The position numbers were made by a program, and so were the translations under genes. Positions 47,766 to 57,400 of a stretch of 64,000 nucleotides of DNA are shown here, piece after piece. The stretch is from Sorex araneus (Eukaryota > Chordata > Mammalia > Eulipotyphla > Soricidae): assembly GCF_027595985.1 (NCBI RefSeq), contig NC_073306.1:157439219-157503218 (forward strand), in the 5' to 3' direction. The notes below the pieces were generated by a model. The model worked only from the letters and a program-made list of their open reading frames with translations, did not search any database and was not told the DNA's origin. Every line of letters begins with the position of its first letter. The stretch's first letter is position 1.

Positions 47766-48033
47766 GAAAAAAACTTGTGCATCATAGGCCACATTCAGGA
47801 GTGAAAAAGGCAACCTGTGGGGAGCCAGGGAGAGAGCTGAGAGTGCGGGACTGCACCCTGACCCACCCAGGCCCTGAGCTCTGTCCGCAGCACAACCTGC
47901 CCTGGCGTGATACTGCACATCACCAGGCAAATGCACTGACCCAGTTGGCTGGTGGGTGGCTCAGGGTTACCAGGCATGCCCATGGCCCCAAACTAGAAAT
48001 TTTTTAAAGGTCACCAGTAAAAGAAATCATGGG

Positions 48034-48220
48034 TCTGGGGCCAAAGAAATAGTACAGTGAATAAAGTGCTTGCCCTGCATGTGCGTGGCTAGGGTTTGAT
48101 ACTCAGCACCCCACATGGTCCCCTGAGCCCCGCCAGGAGTGATCCCCGAGTGCAGAGCCAGGAGTCAACCCTAAGCACCACTGTCGTCCAAACTCTACCA
48201 CACCCACCAAAGAAAAAAAA
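48034..48220 (+). mobile_element. Type 1 SINE
   Basis: CTGGGGCCAAAGAAATAGTA head through CCGCCAGGAGTGATCCCCGA and poly(A). Confidence 0.85.
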
Positions 48221-48224
48221 AATC

Positions 48225-48540
48225 ACTAAGTCAATGACGGTTGGAGGGATCGCTTGGGATTGGAGATGTGTGCTGAAAGTAAATAAAGGACAAACATCTC
48301 ATCATCTGGATTGCAAACCATAATGCCCATAAGTAGAGAGTAGGGTGAAATTGTCTGCCATAGAGGAAGGGACGCTGAGGGAGGGGGAGGGATACTGGGG
48401 ACACTAGTGGTAGAAAATGTACACCGGTGAAGGGACGGTGTACCTTTCAATCATTGCATGACTGAAACTCAAGCATGACAGTTTTGTCAGCACTGCTCTT
48501 GGTGATTCAATAATAAAAAAGGTTTAAAAAAAATTATCTG
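48225..48540 (+). mobile_element. L1 3' UTR copy
   Basis: GCTTGGGATTGGAGATGTGT through GATTGCAAACCATAATGCCC, then GGTGTACCTTTCAATCATTG, GATTCAATAATAAA and A-rich end. It has the same layout as 48645-49085. Confidence 0.75.
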
Positions 48541-48644
48541 ATAAGAATAAATATGTATAAGGAGCACCTGACCAACAGCAGCTTGATTTAAAGATTTAAA
48601 AAAAAATCTTTAAATTAATCTTTAAATCTACTACATCAAGAATA

Positions 48645-49085
48645 GTAGAGGTGAATACCAGGAGGATTGCTCCACGGCTTGGAAGCCGGCCTCATATGCA
48701 GGGGGGAAAAGCAGCTTAGATAGAGAAGGGAACACCAAGTATGGGGTGCTTGGAGGGAACACTTGGGAGGGGAGATGCGTGCCGAAAGTAGACTACAGAC
48801 CTAATGATGGCAATTCAATACCTCTATTGCAAACCACAACACCCGTAAGAAGAGACAGCAAAAAGAGAATGCCCTGCCACAGAGGCAGGGTGGGGTTGAG
48901 GAGGATGGGGTGGGAGTGGTGGGAGGGATACCAGGATTATTGGTGGTGGAGAATTGGCACTGGTGAAGGGATGGGTACTCGACCATTGTATGACTGAAAC
49001 ATAAGCATGTAAGCATGTAAGTTTATAAGTCTGTAACTATCCCATGGTGATTCATTAAAAAAATTAAAAAATAAAAAAAAGGGGG
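48645..49085 (+). mobile_element. L1 3' UTR copy with intact 5' marker
   Basis: It begins GAATACCAGGAGGATTGCTC and ends GGTGATTCATTAAAAAAATT plus A-rich tail. Best-preserved example of the 3' UTR-type unit in this window. Confidence 0.75.
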
Positions 49086-49148
49086 GCATGAAACCAAGCT
49101 ATACAAATGGTCAAGCAGCACCCAACATAGCTGCTGGGGATCACTTCT

Positions 49149-49309
49149 TTTTATTTTCTGGTTTTTGGGTCACACCCGGCGATGCACAGGGGTTACTCAT
49201 GGCTCATGCACTCAGGAATTACTCCTGGCGATGCTCCGGGGACCATATGGGATGCTAGGAATCGAACCGGGTCGGCCGCGTGCAAGGCAAACACCCTACC
49301 CACTGTGCC
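49149..49309 (-). mobile_element. Type 1 SINE, antisense, with 15-bp duplication
   Basis: Reverse copy bounded by CTGGGGATCACTTCT at 49134-49148 and 49310-49324. Little diverged, hence fairly young. Confidence 0.93.
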
Positions 49310-49324
49310 CTGGGGATCACTTCT

Positions 49325-50029
49325 GAGTAACATGAATGAAAGATCCCCTCACCCTCACTAGAAAGATCACTTGCCAATAACGCAGAGAGCAGCTGGTTTG
49401 CCAGACTACAGGGTAGCAGGAAACTCAAGCACCCAGTGAGCAAGGAGCTTGGGATGGTCAGACATGACCCTGGTCTCAGCTGCCAGCAAGGTCAGCAAGT
49501 CTGAAAACCTGCAACCTCCTTCGCCAACACTGGCAAAGCGAGAATATGAAGAGCCTAACTCAAAACAACGGAGACATCTTCGAGCAGTTTTGATGCCCTG
49601 AAAAACAACAAAAACCAGCCACAAGCCATAAATCCTAAACGGATGTTTCCTGTTTTACTCACTTCGGATGCAGTAGCATCCAATTTTAATTCAATCTAAT
49701 ACGAAGAATATAATGCGCAAACCCATCCCTTGCCACTTTCTGTGTGTTAATGTCAAAGCACTGAGCATTTTCAGTAGAATTTTCATTTTATTCCAAATAG
49801 TTTCTTACCCGTTCCCCCACATCATCTTTACCCCAGGCTTCTCTTCTGGCTATATCTGTCAGATGTTGAAATGAATAGTTCCTGAAAGTTGGAAGAGAAA
49901 TGCCTCACTTCCCTGTGGACAGGTATGAAAAAGAAAAGGAAAAAAAGAACTCTCCATATAGAGGATTGAAAAAGATCAGAGAAACAGGCTAAACAATAGG
50001 ATGGTCCATTGTAGGATGACATTACTTTG
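49325..50029. other. Intergenic, nothing recognised
   Basis: No frame, RNA or repeat could be assigned. Confidence 0.45.
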
Positions 50030-51150
50030 TCCTCTCCCTCCTTGCCATGAGTAGCTTGTCCCGGTTTTTTCCGGAGTTTAGGCTTACCCCAGTCACACCC
50101 ATCAAGGTGTTCCCGTATCTCCCATCACTTTGTTTAGCTATAATCACTTCTCCATGCTCTCTTCCCCAAGAGTTAATCCACGCTTTCCCGTAATCTGACT
50201 CTGCTAATTTGTAAGGTCAGACCTTCCTAGGACACTGAATATTATAACATTGCCTTTCTCTCCTCTTTATGCCTTTTGAATAATTTACTTTAAAGCTATG
50301 TCCTTTTTGTATGGACACGAGAAGACAATATTATGCTTTTGTAACTTGGGATTTAATTGGCTCAAATATTATTCCCTCCCGGGCATCTGCTTTCTCCACT
50401 TAAGCCTCAGTTGCCCTCAGTTCCTAGCACCCCAAAAGCAGGGTCCCGACGAGGGATGGGATGGATCCAGGGCAAGCGGTTAGTTATGTGCTACCCTGGC
50501 ATTGAGATGGGCCTGGCCAAAGTCCCTAATTCTTAACTATAAGTTAAGAGCTTGATCATAGACAAACGCTGTCATGATCTAAAAGTAATGATGAGACTAG
50601 GACCCTGCTAGGGATAGGAAAGACTGATCTGGCCTGAGCACTGTAGTCTGAGATTGAGATGGCCCCAGGAGAGCAATTCCATAGGCTTTAATGCATCTCT
50701 TATTGTGTCCATACAAAATGATTAATATTATGAATTCTTGTATGTTTGCTGGCTGAGGAGTAGAGAAACACACTCACGGGACTCCACCCTTGGATGGATC
50801 CTCCTGCTGAAAGAGAATTAAGTCCTAGGAGAAGCATCCCCTAAGGGAAAGGAACCTTACCCTATTGATTGTGACCACACCTAGGTGTAGACCCCAACCC
50901 CCTCATGCTGGGGAGATTTAACTAGGCTGTAAGAGTGGGTTGGGGGCCAGATCCAGAGATCCAGAGAGAGATCCAGGGCCGGGAGAGAAGCGGAGGGAGA
51001 GAATGAAATAAACTGATCGAGCAACAGTTTGGCCTTCTTCCTTCCGTTGCCTGCCCTTGACTGACAGCACACACAGCGGTTCCAGGGCACCGAACTCTGG
51101 TGAGACAGAGCCGCCCGTAGAGCCCGAGAGTGTGCGCGCCCCTCAGCAAG
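50030..51150 (+). repeat. Composite repeat with AATAAA, possibly an old LTR
   Basis: A long segment with AATAAA at 51007-51012 and a GC-rich end resembling U5 (CGCGCCCCTCAGCA, ending near 51148). Its part 50390-50640 recurs in reverse at 38480-38830. Inside are inverted TTTTGTATGGACAC copies (50307-50320 and 50703-50716). I could not settle whether it is one LTR or a DNA-type element next to an LTR. Confidence 0.45.
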
Positions 51151-51394
51151 CTTTAGTTTTTTACAGTCCATAAAAACAAAACTTAAATTCCAATGATACA
51201 AACTAAGAATCTTCATTTCTTCCTAGATTTTCTTTGTCATTAAATATCGACCTGCCCATATATTCCAGTCAACCAGATCCTGGGCAGGCAGTTTCAACAT
51301 ACAAATCCATCCATCTGGTTGCTTTACTGCCCCCAGCAAAACAGAATGCCTCCAGAAAAAAAATTAGCAAAATAAGTATAATACATTGTTTTGA

Positions 51395-51525
51395 GGGCCA
51401 TACTGGCGTTGCTCGGGGCTTGCTCCTGGCTTTGTGCTCTCCTGGCAGGCTTTGGGGATCATATGGGTGTTGAGACCAAACCCAGGTCAGCCTCATGCAA
51501 GGTAAACACTATTGCTCTGTGAAAA
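51395..51525 (-). mobile_element. Type 1 SINE, antisense
   Basis: GTTGCTCGGGGCTTGCTCCT body and ATGCAAGGTAAACACTATTG head in reverse. Confidence 0.75.
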
Positions 51526-51571
51526 TTTGATAATCTATTTATGTAAAAGTCTCATTAAGACCTCCCAGGGT

Positions 51572-51730
51572 GGGGACCAGAACAACAATACAGCACGTGG
51601 GGCACTTGCTTTGCACAGCCTACCCAGGTTCAATCCTCGGTACTACATATGGAGTACCCAGCAGGAGTGACCCCTGGGCACTGAGCCAAGAGTAAGCCCT
51701 GAGCACTGCTGGGTATGCCTCCCAAAGTAA
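51572..51730 (+). mobile_element. Type 1 SINE
   Basis: GGGACCAGAACAACAATACA head, CCAGGTTCAATCCTCGG box B, GACCCCTGGGCACTGAGCC body. Confidence 0.8.
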
Positions 51731-51744
51731 CAATAGTAATAAAA

Positions 51745-52090
51745 GTAATAGGATATTTTAAAAAAATATCCCAGGATACTCATGATAACCTTTCAGTATC
51801 AATATTGCAAACCACAATGCCCCAAAGGGTGGGGGAGGAAGAGAAAGAGTGGAGGGGAGAGAGAGAGAGACAGAGACAGAGAAAAGAAAAGCACCTGCCA
51901 TAGAAGCAGGCAGGAGGTAGGGGATAGGGGGTGATGGGAGGGAACCTGAGACACTGGTGCTGGGAACTGCACACTGGCAGAGGGATGGGTGTTGGAACAC
52001 TGTATGACTGAACCCTAATCATGAACAGCTTTGTAAGGATCTATCTCACAGTGATTCAATTAAAAAAATTAAAAATAAATAAATAAAATG
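51745..52090 (+). mobile_element. L1 3' UTR copy
   Basis: ATATTGCAAACCACAATGCC, GGTGTTGGAACACTGTATGA, GTGATTCAATTAAAAAAATT and AAATA tail. An approximate duplication AAAATRTCCCAGG flanks it (about 51760-51775 and 52086-52098). Confidence 0.75.
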
Positions 52091-52111
52091 TCCCAGGCTG
52101 TAAGAAAATGG

Positions 52112-52368
52112 GGCTAGAGCGATAGCACTGCGGGTAGGGCGTTTGCCTTGCACGCAGCCTATCCGGGTTTGATTCCTCCATCCCTCTCAGAGAGCCCTGC
52201 AAGCTACTGAGAGTATCCCGCCCACATGGCAGAGCCTGGCAAGCTACCCGTGGCATATTCGATATGCCAAAAACAGTAACAACAAATCTCACAATGGAGA
52301 CGTTACTGGTGGCTGCTCGAGCAAATCGATGAACACCAGGATGACAGTGACACAGTGACAATGATGAG
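52112..52368 (+). mobile_element. Type 2 SINE (RTE-tailed), near-consensus
   Basis: GGGGCTAGAGCGATAGCACT head to GCTCGAGCAAATCGATGAAC tail and GACAGTGACACAGTGAC. One of the best preserved copies, 200 bp beyond the ADGRA3 poly(A) signals. Confidence 0.93.
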
Positions 52369-52559
52369 ACAATGGTGGAGAGTGGACGCTGGCAGCTGGT
52401 GGAGGGTGCATGGTTGGAAGACTGTGTGCATAAAACCCTGACACTGACTGTGTGGCAAACCCAGTGCTTCAAATAAAAAATATATATAACCCAGCCTATC
52501 AGCTTCGTTACCACAGAACAGAGTGCTTCTAGACTAAAACATAAGAGTGTTCAGATTGA

Positions 52560-52874
52560 CACCATGACAAACATCTATTTATTTTATTAAATACAAGCCC
52601 GCAATGTGGAGTAGCTAGTGCAGGTTCCAAGAAACCGGATTTCAAATTCCCCAAACTCCTGCTGGTGTTTTGACAACGGAAAACGATGCTTAAAAAGGCT
52701 TAAAAAAAAATTCTTTAGACAAATAAAATAAAATAAAATAACCATCACGGCCGAGGATAGAAAACGCATACAATCCCCAACTGAGAATCCGCACCCCTAA
52801 GGTGGCTTCAACCAGTTTGCTGTCACGCGCTCGGGGCCTGCGGGAACGCGGCGAGGCTTCCCGGGGCGTCCCCG
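52560..52874 (-). other. ADGRA3: ADGRA3 3' untranslated region with AATAAA pair
   Basis: Downstream of the stop, two overlapping AATAAA signals on the minus strand lie at 52588-52578, about 290 nt after the TAG. They are the first such signals, and the transcript probably ends near 52560. An A/T-rich AAATA simple repeat (52723-52745) lies inside. The poly(A) position is inferred; a longer form running into the repeats beyond is possible. Confidence 0.5.
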
Positions 52875-54120
52875 CTACACCGTGGTCTCGTGTTTCCACA
52901 GCCCAGTCCTCACGTGGCCGCTGCCCGGGCTGCCCGGGGAGGGTCCGTCTAGCCCCCCACTTTGGACAGGCCCGTTCTGGACGGCCAGGTTGAGGCCGTA
53001 CGACTTCTGCTGGCTCTCGAGTTCCACCACGGTGGGCTTCCGTGGGGGGTCCCTCTTCCCGGCCACGGGCTTCTCGAAGTTCCTGGCGCTTTTGGGCAGG
53101 GTGCTGGCCGCGTCGCTGCTGTCGGCGTGCGGGGGGTTGTACTGCCGCTCCCGGTGGGCCAGGTAGGCCCGGCGGCTCCGCGCGTGGCCCTCGCCCGGGC
53201 CCGGCCGGCCCCTGGGCGCGCCGTTCTGCACGCTGCCGTCCACGCTGGTGGGCACGTCGTAGGCGTACTCCCGCAGCACCGTCAGCCGGCTGGCGCGGTG
53301 CCCCTTGCTTCTGTTCTTGTGGTGGCGGCCGGCGTGCACGTTGGCCCGAAACTGGACGTCCAGCGGCGCCACGTGCATCTTGATGTCGTTGTCCACCGAG
53401 TGCTCGGTAAGGCTGTTGTCCAGCTGCGGCGGCGTGGCGCTGGCGGGCAGCGCGTTGCCGTGGCACTGCGCCGCGGCCGCCTGCAGGTTGGTGAGCTTGC
53501 AGCACTGCGAGGAGGAAGCGTTTTTCAAGCTCGATGCGCTCTTGTTGGTGCACGAGGACTCGGCGCTGCTGTGGGGGCACTTGGGGGCCTCCCCGTTGGG
53601 CCCGGCCACCGCCGGGGGCTGCACGTTGACCTGCACCGAGTATGAGCTGCGGCCCGGGCAGCACGTCATGATCCACGCCAGCCTGACATCCTCCCGGCCG
53701 ACGCAGTGGTGGACCACGAGGAAGGCACTGAGGCTCAGGCACGTGGCGCCGAAAAAGAAGCTGAAGACCAGGTCCAGCGGGTAGTACAGGGCCACGGCCA
53801 GGGCGCCGAATAGCCACAGGGTGACGTACAAGACCAGGGTCAGGCCGGCCCCCAGCAGCTGTGCCTGGAACGCATGCTCGTTCTCCAGCGCCGACGTGGA
53901 CATCAGGGACAGAGACAGCGAGTCCGGGGGATGGATTTCCCCGTGTTCGTTGGCCGCCAGCCTCAGCTGCTCCTCCGTGGGCTCCTTCAGCTCGTATCTG
54001 CGCTCTGGGTGTCTTTTCAACTGAATAAATATGCTCAGGAAGTACATGCAGTTGATGAACGTGATAAAGCTGGCTGGCCCGTAGAAGGCTCCCAGGGAGG
54101 GTTCCCACGCCATCCAGCAA
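52875..54120 (-). CDS. ADGRA3: ADGRA3 terminal coding exon: helices 5-7 and cytoplasmic tail
   Basis: The exon starts after TTTCCTAG, completes a Tyr codon and reads [15 protein letters not shown] (loop 2, whose Cys pairs with the loop 1 Cys), then helix 5 ([19 protein letters not shown]). An acidic third loop, helix 6 ([20 protein letters not shown]), helix 7 ([20 protein letters not shown]) and [20 protein letters not shown] follow. The tail of about 270 residues keeps known family blocks ([56 protein letters not shown]) and ends HETTV before TAG at 52877-52875. The exon is very rich in G, C and CpG compared with its flanks, and the last 50 residues are the least like human. Longer open frames on either strand here are by-products of that composition. 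Confidence 0.96.
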
Positions 54121-54182
54121 CTAGGAAAGAGCCGTGTGGTCAGTGGACAAAGCAGCGCGGGCACTTTCGGTGCTGGGGAGTC

Positions 54183-54221
<39 letters not shown>

Positions 54222-54234
54222 GAGCAATAGGACC

Positions 54235-54331
<97 letters not shown>

Positions 54332-54350
54332 ACAGGAGCACTAGGACCAG

Positions 54351-54437
<87 letters not shown>

Positions 54438-57400
54438 GAGCAATGGGGCCAGGCGTCTGTCTCTGTCTCTGTCTCTCTCACACACACACACAGACACAGA
54501 CGCGCGAGCGTTTACACACACACGCAACTGGGCCAGGTGTCCAGAGAATACAAACTACTTACTAGGGTGCGCTGGGCCGGCTGCCGTAATTCTTGATGTT
54601 CGCTGCAGCTGTTATTCCGCAAACTATGATGGGGATGCCACCCCCAATCAGGTAAAACCTAGGAGGCGAGTGGGGAAAACTAGTTCATTGATTGCCCCAG
54701 TCTGTAAGGAACTAGACCCCTTACTGGAGCATCTCAGGTCTGCCACTTTCTGGAGCTAATTATTCCCTGAACAACAGTGATGGTTAACTTTCCCTTTCGG
54801 GGGGGCTACTTGGTTAGCAATAACACTTAAACTTTTTTTCCACCTGTGTTTGCACTTTTTTTTTCTTGTTAAGTAACAGTCTAGTTCATTTTCCACATGG
54901 AGAAAAGTTTGATCTGCTTCTGCCACCTTGTGGACAGGCCAAGTAATAGCTGCTACAGGTCGATTTTCGTTATACTTAGCGGGAAACTGGTAGGTTTAGA
55001 TGGTAAAATAGAAATTCATTGAAAAATGGACTTTAAGATTTCAGTGTGCTATCTATCAGACAAAATACAACATGGAATATTAATAGTGTGGTCGTGCCTG
55101 AATCCAGCGGCACATTAGAGACCGTCTACCACGGTCTGACCTCCCCTGAGCACCAACACTGAAAGGCCGCAAGATCTAACACCAGGGACCCCGTATTAGC
55201 CATAGTCCCACGTCCTGATACTAAGCAGGCATACTGCATGATATCCAGGTTTACCTGTAACCTAGGTAACACAATCACTGGCATAAGATCTGGGAAAGCA
55301 GAAGAATATGTAAGGGTGCAGGACCGCAAAAGGCAAAGCGGCAGGCTACAGCCTGAAAAGGGGAAAGGCAGTCAAACTGGGCGAGGGCAGCAAGGAAGGG
55401 GTAAGCCAATCAAAGGAAAAAAAAAAAAAACAAAAACAGGACCCTAGGGTCCTGGGAGGGAGCCAATCCAAGGCACCAAGGTCCGAACCCAAGTAAAGGG
55501 ATAAAAGAGACGCTTTCAAGGAGACGGGGTCGCCCTCTGTGCAGGGGACCTGGTGTACATGTGCTTAGTGCAAATAAAGAACTTCTTTGCTCGCATTTTT
55601 GACCCTGTCTCATTCCTCGAATCACGGACACTAACAATCTAAGACACCGGCCTGGCAGCAGCTGCACACAGCACAGAGGCCCTTACTGCCCACTTCCGTG
55701 GGCTGGCTGTGAGGAGGCGGGAAAATGACAGGGCAGTGACAGCACATAAGGGTGTCAGGCCATCTGGAGGAAAACTTGTTCTGATCCGAGGTGTTTTGAG
55801 CTCCCTGATGAAAGTTACGGGGAACTTTCTGGCCTGGTCCTTCCATCTCGTCCAGGTCTCACTTCTGCACTTGCTTCTTCCTGAGACACAGTCCACATAG
55901 TGAGCTGGCTGCAGGCAGATAATCCCATTCTGGCAGGCATTGTCTGAGTCCTGCTTACCGTCAAGAAAATCCTAAACTGTATCAGTGCTGCTGAAAAACT
56001 GCTAATCACCCCTCAAAAAAACAAAAACAAAAACAAAAACAAAAACAACCATACCCCTTCCTTTATTTTACAGACTTAAAGGGAGTCCAGCACGTGGGGG
56101 CACCCCCCTACCCTTCCTCCTGCAATGCTAACTCAGAGACGTTCTTCACGGAACATTTCAGACTATTTCAGAATGAATGCAGGACTTCCTGTTACCAGCC
56201 CTGATTCCGCTGCTTGAACTCGCAGCCTAGAGACACGCTGGTTTCCCCTCTCCTGGTTCTCCCCTTCTCCTGGTTCCCTCCCTCCTGGGTCCCCCTCCCA
56301 TGGTTTCCCCCATCTCCTGGTTCCTCCCCTCTCCTGGTTCCTCCCCTCCCCTGGTTCCCCCCATCTCCTGGTCCCCCCTCTCCTGGCTCCCCCTTCTCCT
56401 GGTTCCTCCCCTCCTGTTCCCCCTCTCCTGTTCCCCCCTCTCCTGGTTGCCCCTCTCCTGACTCCGCCCATCTCCTGGTTCCCCCTCTCCTGGTTCCTCC
56501 TCTCCTGTTCCCTCTCTCCTGGTTTCCCCTATCTCCTGGTTCCCCCTCTGCTGGTTCCCCCTCTGCTGGTTCCCCCTCTGCTGGTTCCCCCTCTCCTGTT
56601 TTCTCCCCTCTCCTGGTTCCCCCTCTCCCGGAATGTTCCTTACAGCTGCGCTTCTGTCTCCAAGGAGAATCTTGAAACATCAATGCCTTCCCCATGTCCC
56701 ACTGAGGCTGCTTTCCTGCTGAGAACTGTCCTCTCCTGGGTCCAAGGAGACTCTCCCCAGCCACCCTGTCCCTGCCACCACCTCCATAGAGCCGGCAGCT
56801 GTGGCTTCCTGAGCTGCAGGACATGACAGGGCAGGAGTCTGGAACAGGCCCAAGAGGGCATAGTGGTCAGGAGGTCGCCAGGCACTTGCACTGGCCTTGG
56901 AGGCTGAAATGTCTATTTCCGGGGGCGGGGGGGCAGGGGCGCGCACTGAATCTTAGTTATCACGTGTCTATTTACCTGAAAACGGAAAGGACAGCTGCTT
57001 GAGGACAGGAGATCCAAATGTCTGACTCAAACATCTTCTCCCAACTACCAATTCTTTTAATGAAAGGGGCCAAAGGCATCCCGCAGCTTGTCCTCGATCT
57101 GACTGTGGCCAAGCGTGCCTGCTGCATCCTGTGGAGCACTGGCCCTTCCTCTCATCTTCCCCGGCCTCTTATGCAGCCCACACATGGACCAGGGATCCTG
57201 CTTTCCTGAACTGATTACTCCTGAAGACATGTTCATTACCGCAGCATCAAAAATCATGTGTGCGGGGGGCCAGAGAGACAGTACAGTGGGCAGGGCGCTT
57301 GCCTTAAGCCCATGGCATCCCAAAGGCTCCCCCAGCGCCCAGCCAGGAGTGATCCTGAGTGCAGAGCCAGGAGTGAGCCCAGCCCACCTCTGGCTGTGCC

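Noticed and set aside
52690-54120. 476-codon minus-strand frame and several plus-strand frames over the ADGRA3 terminal exon
   Set aside because: They are shifted or opposite frames made open by high GC; the ADGRA3 frame joins four other exons and matches the family.
54134-54759. Long frames of HTHTHT and SLSLSL near 54.2-54.5 kb
   Set aside because: Translation of CA and CT microsatellites in an intron, not genes.
56163-56824. Frames of about 100-210 codons rich in Gly/Glu/Pro
   Set aside because: Products of the 14-15 bp minisatellite period.
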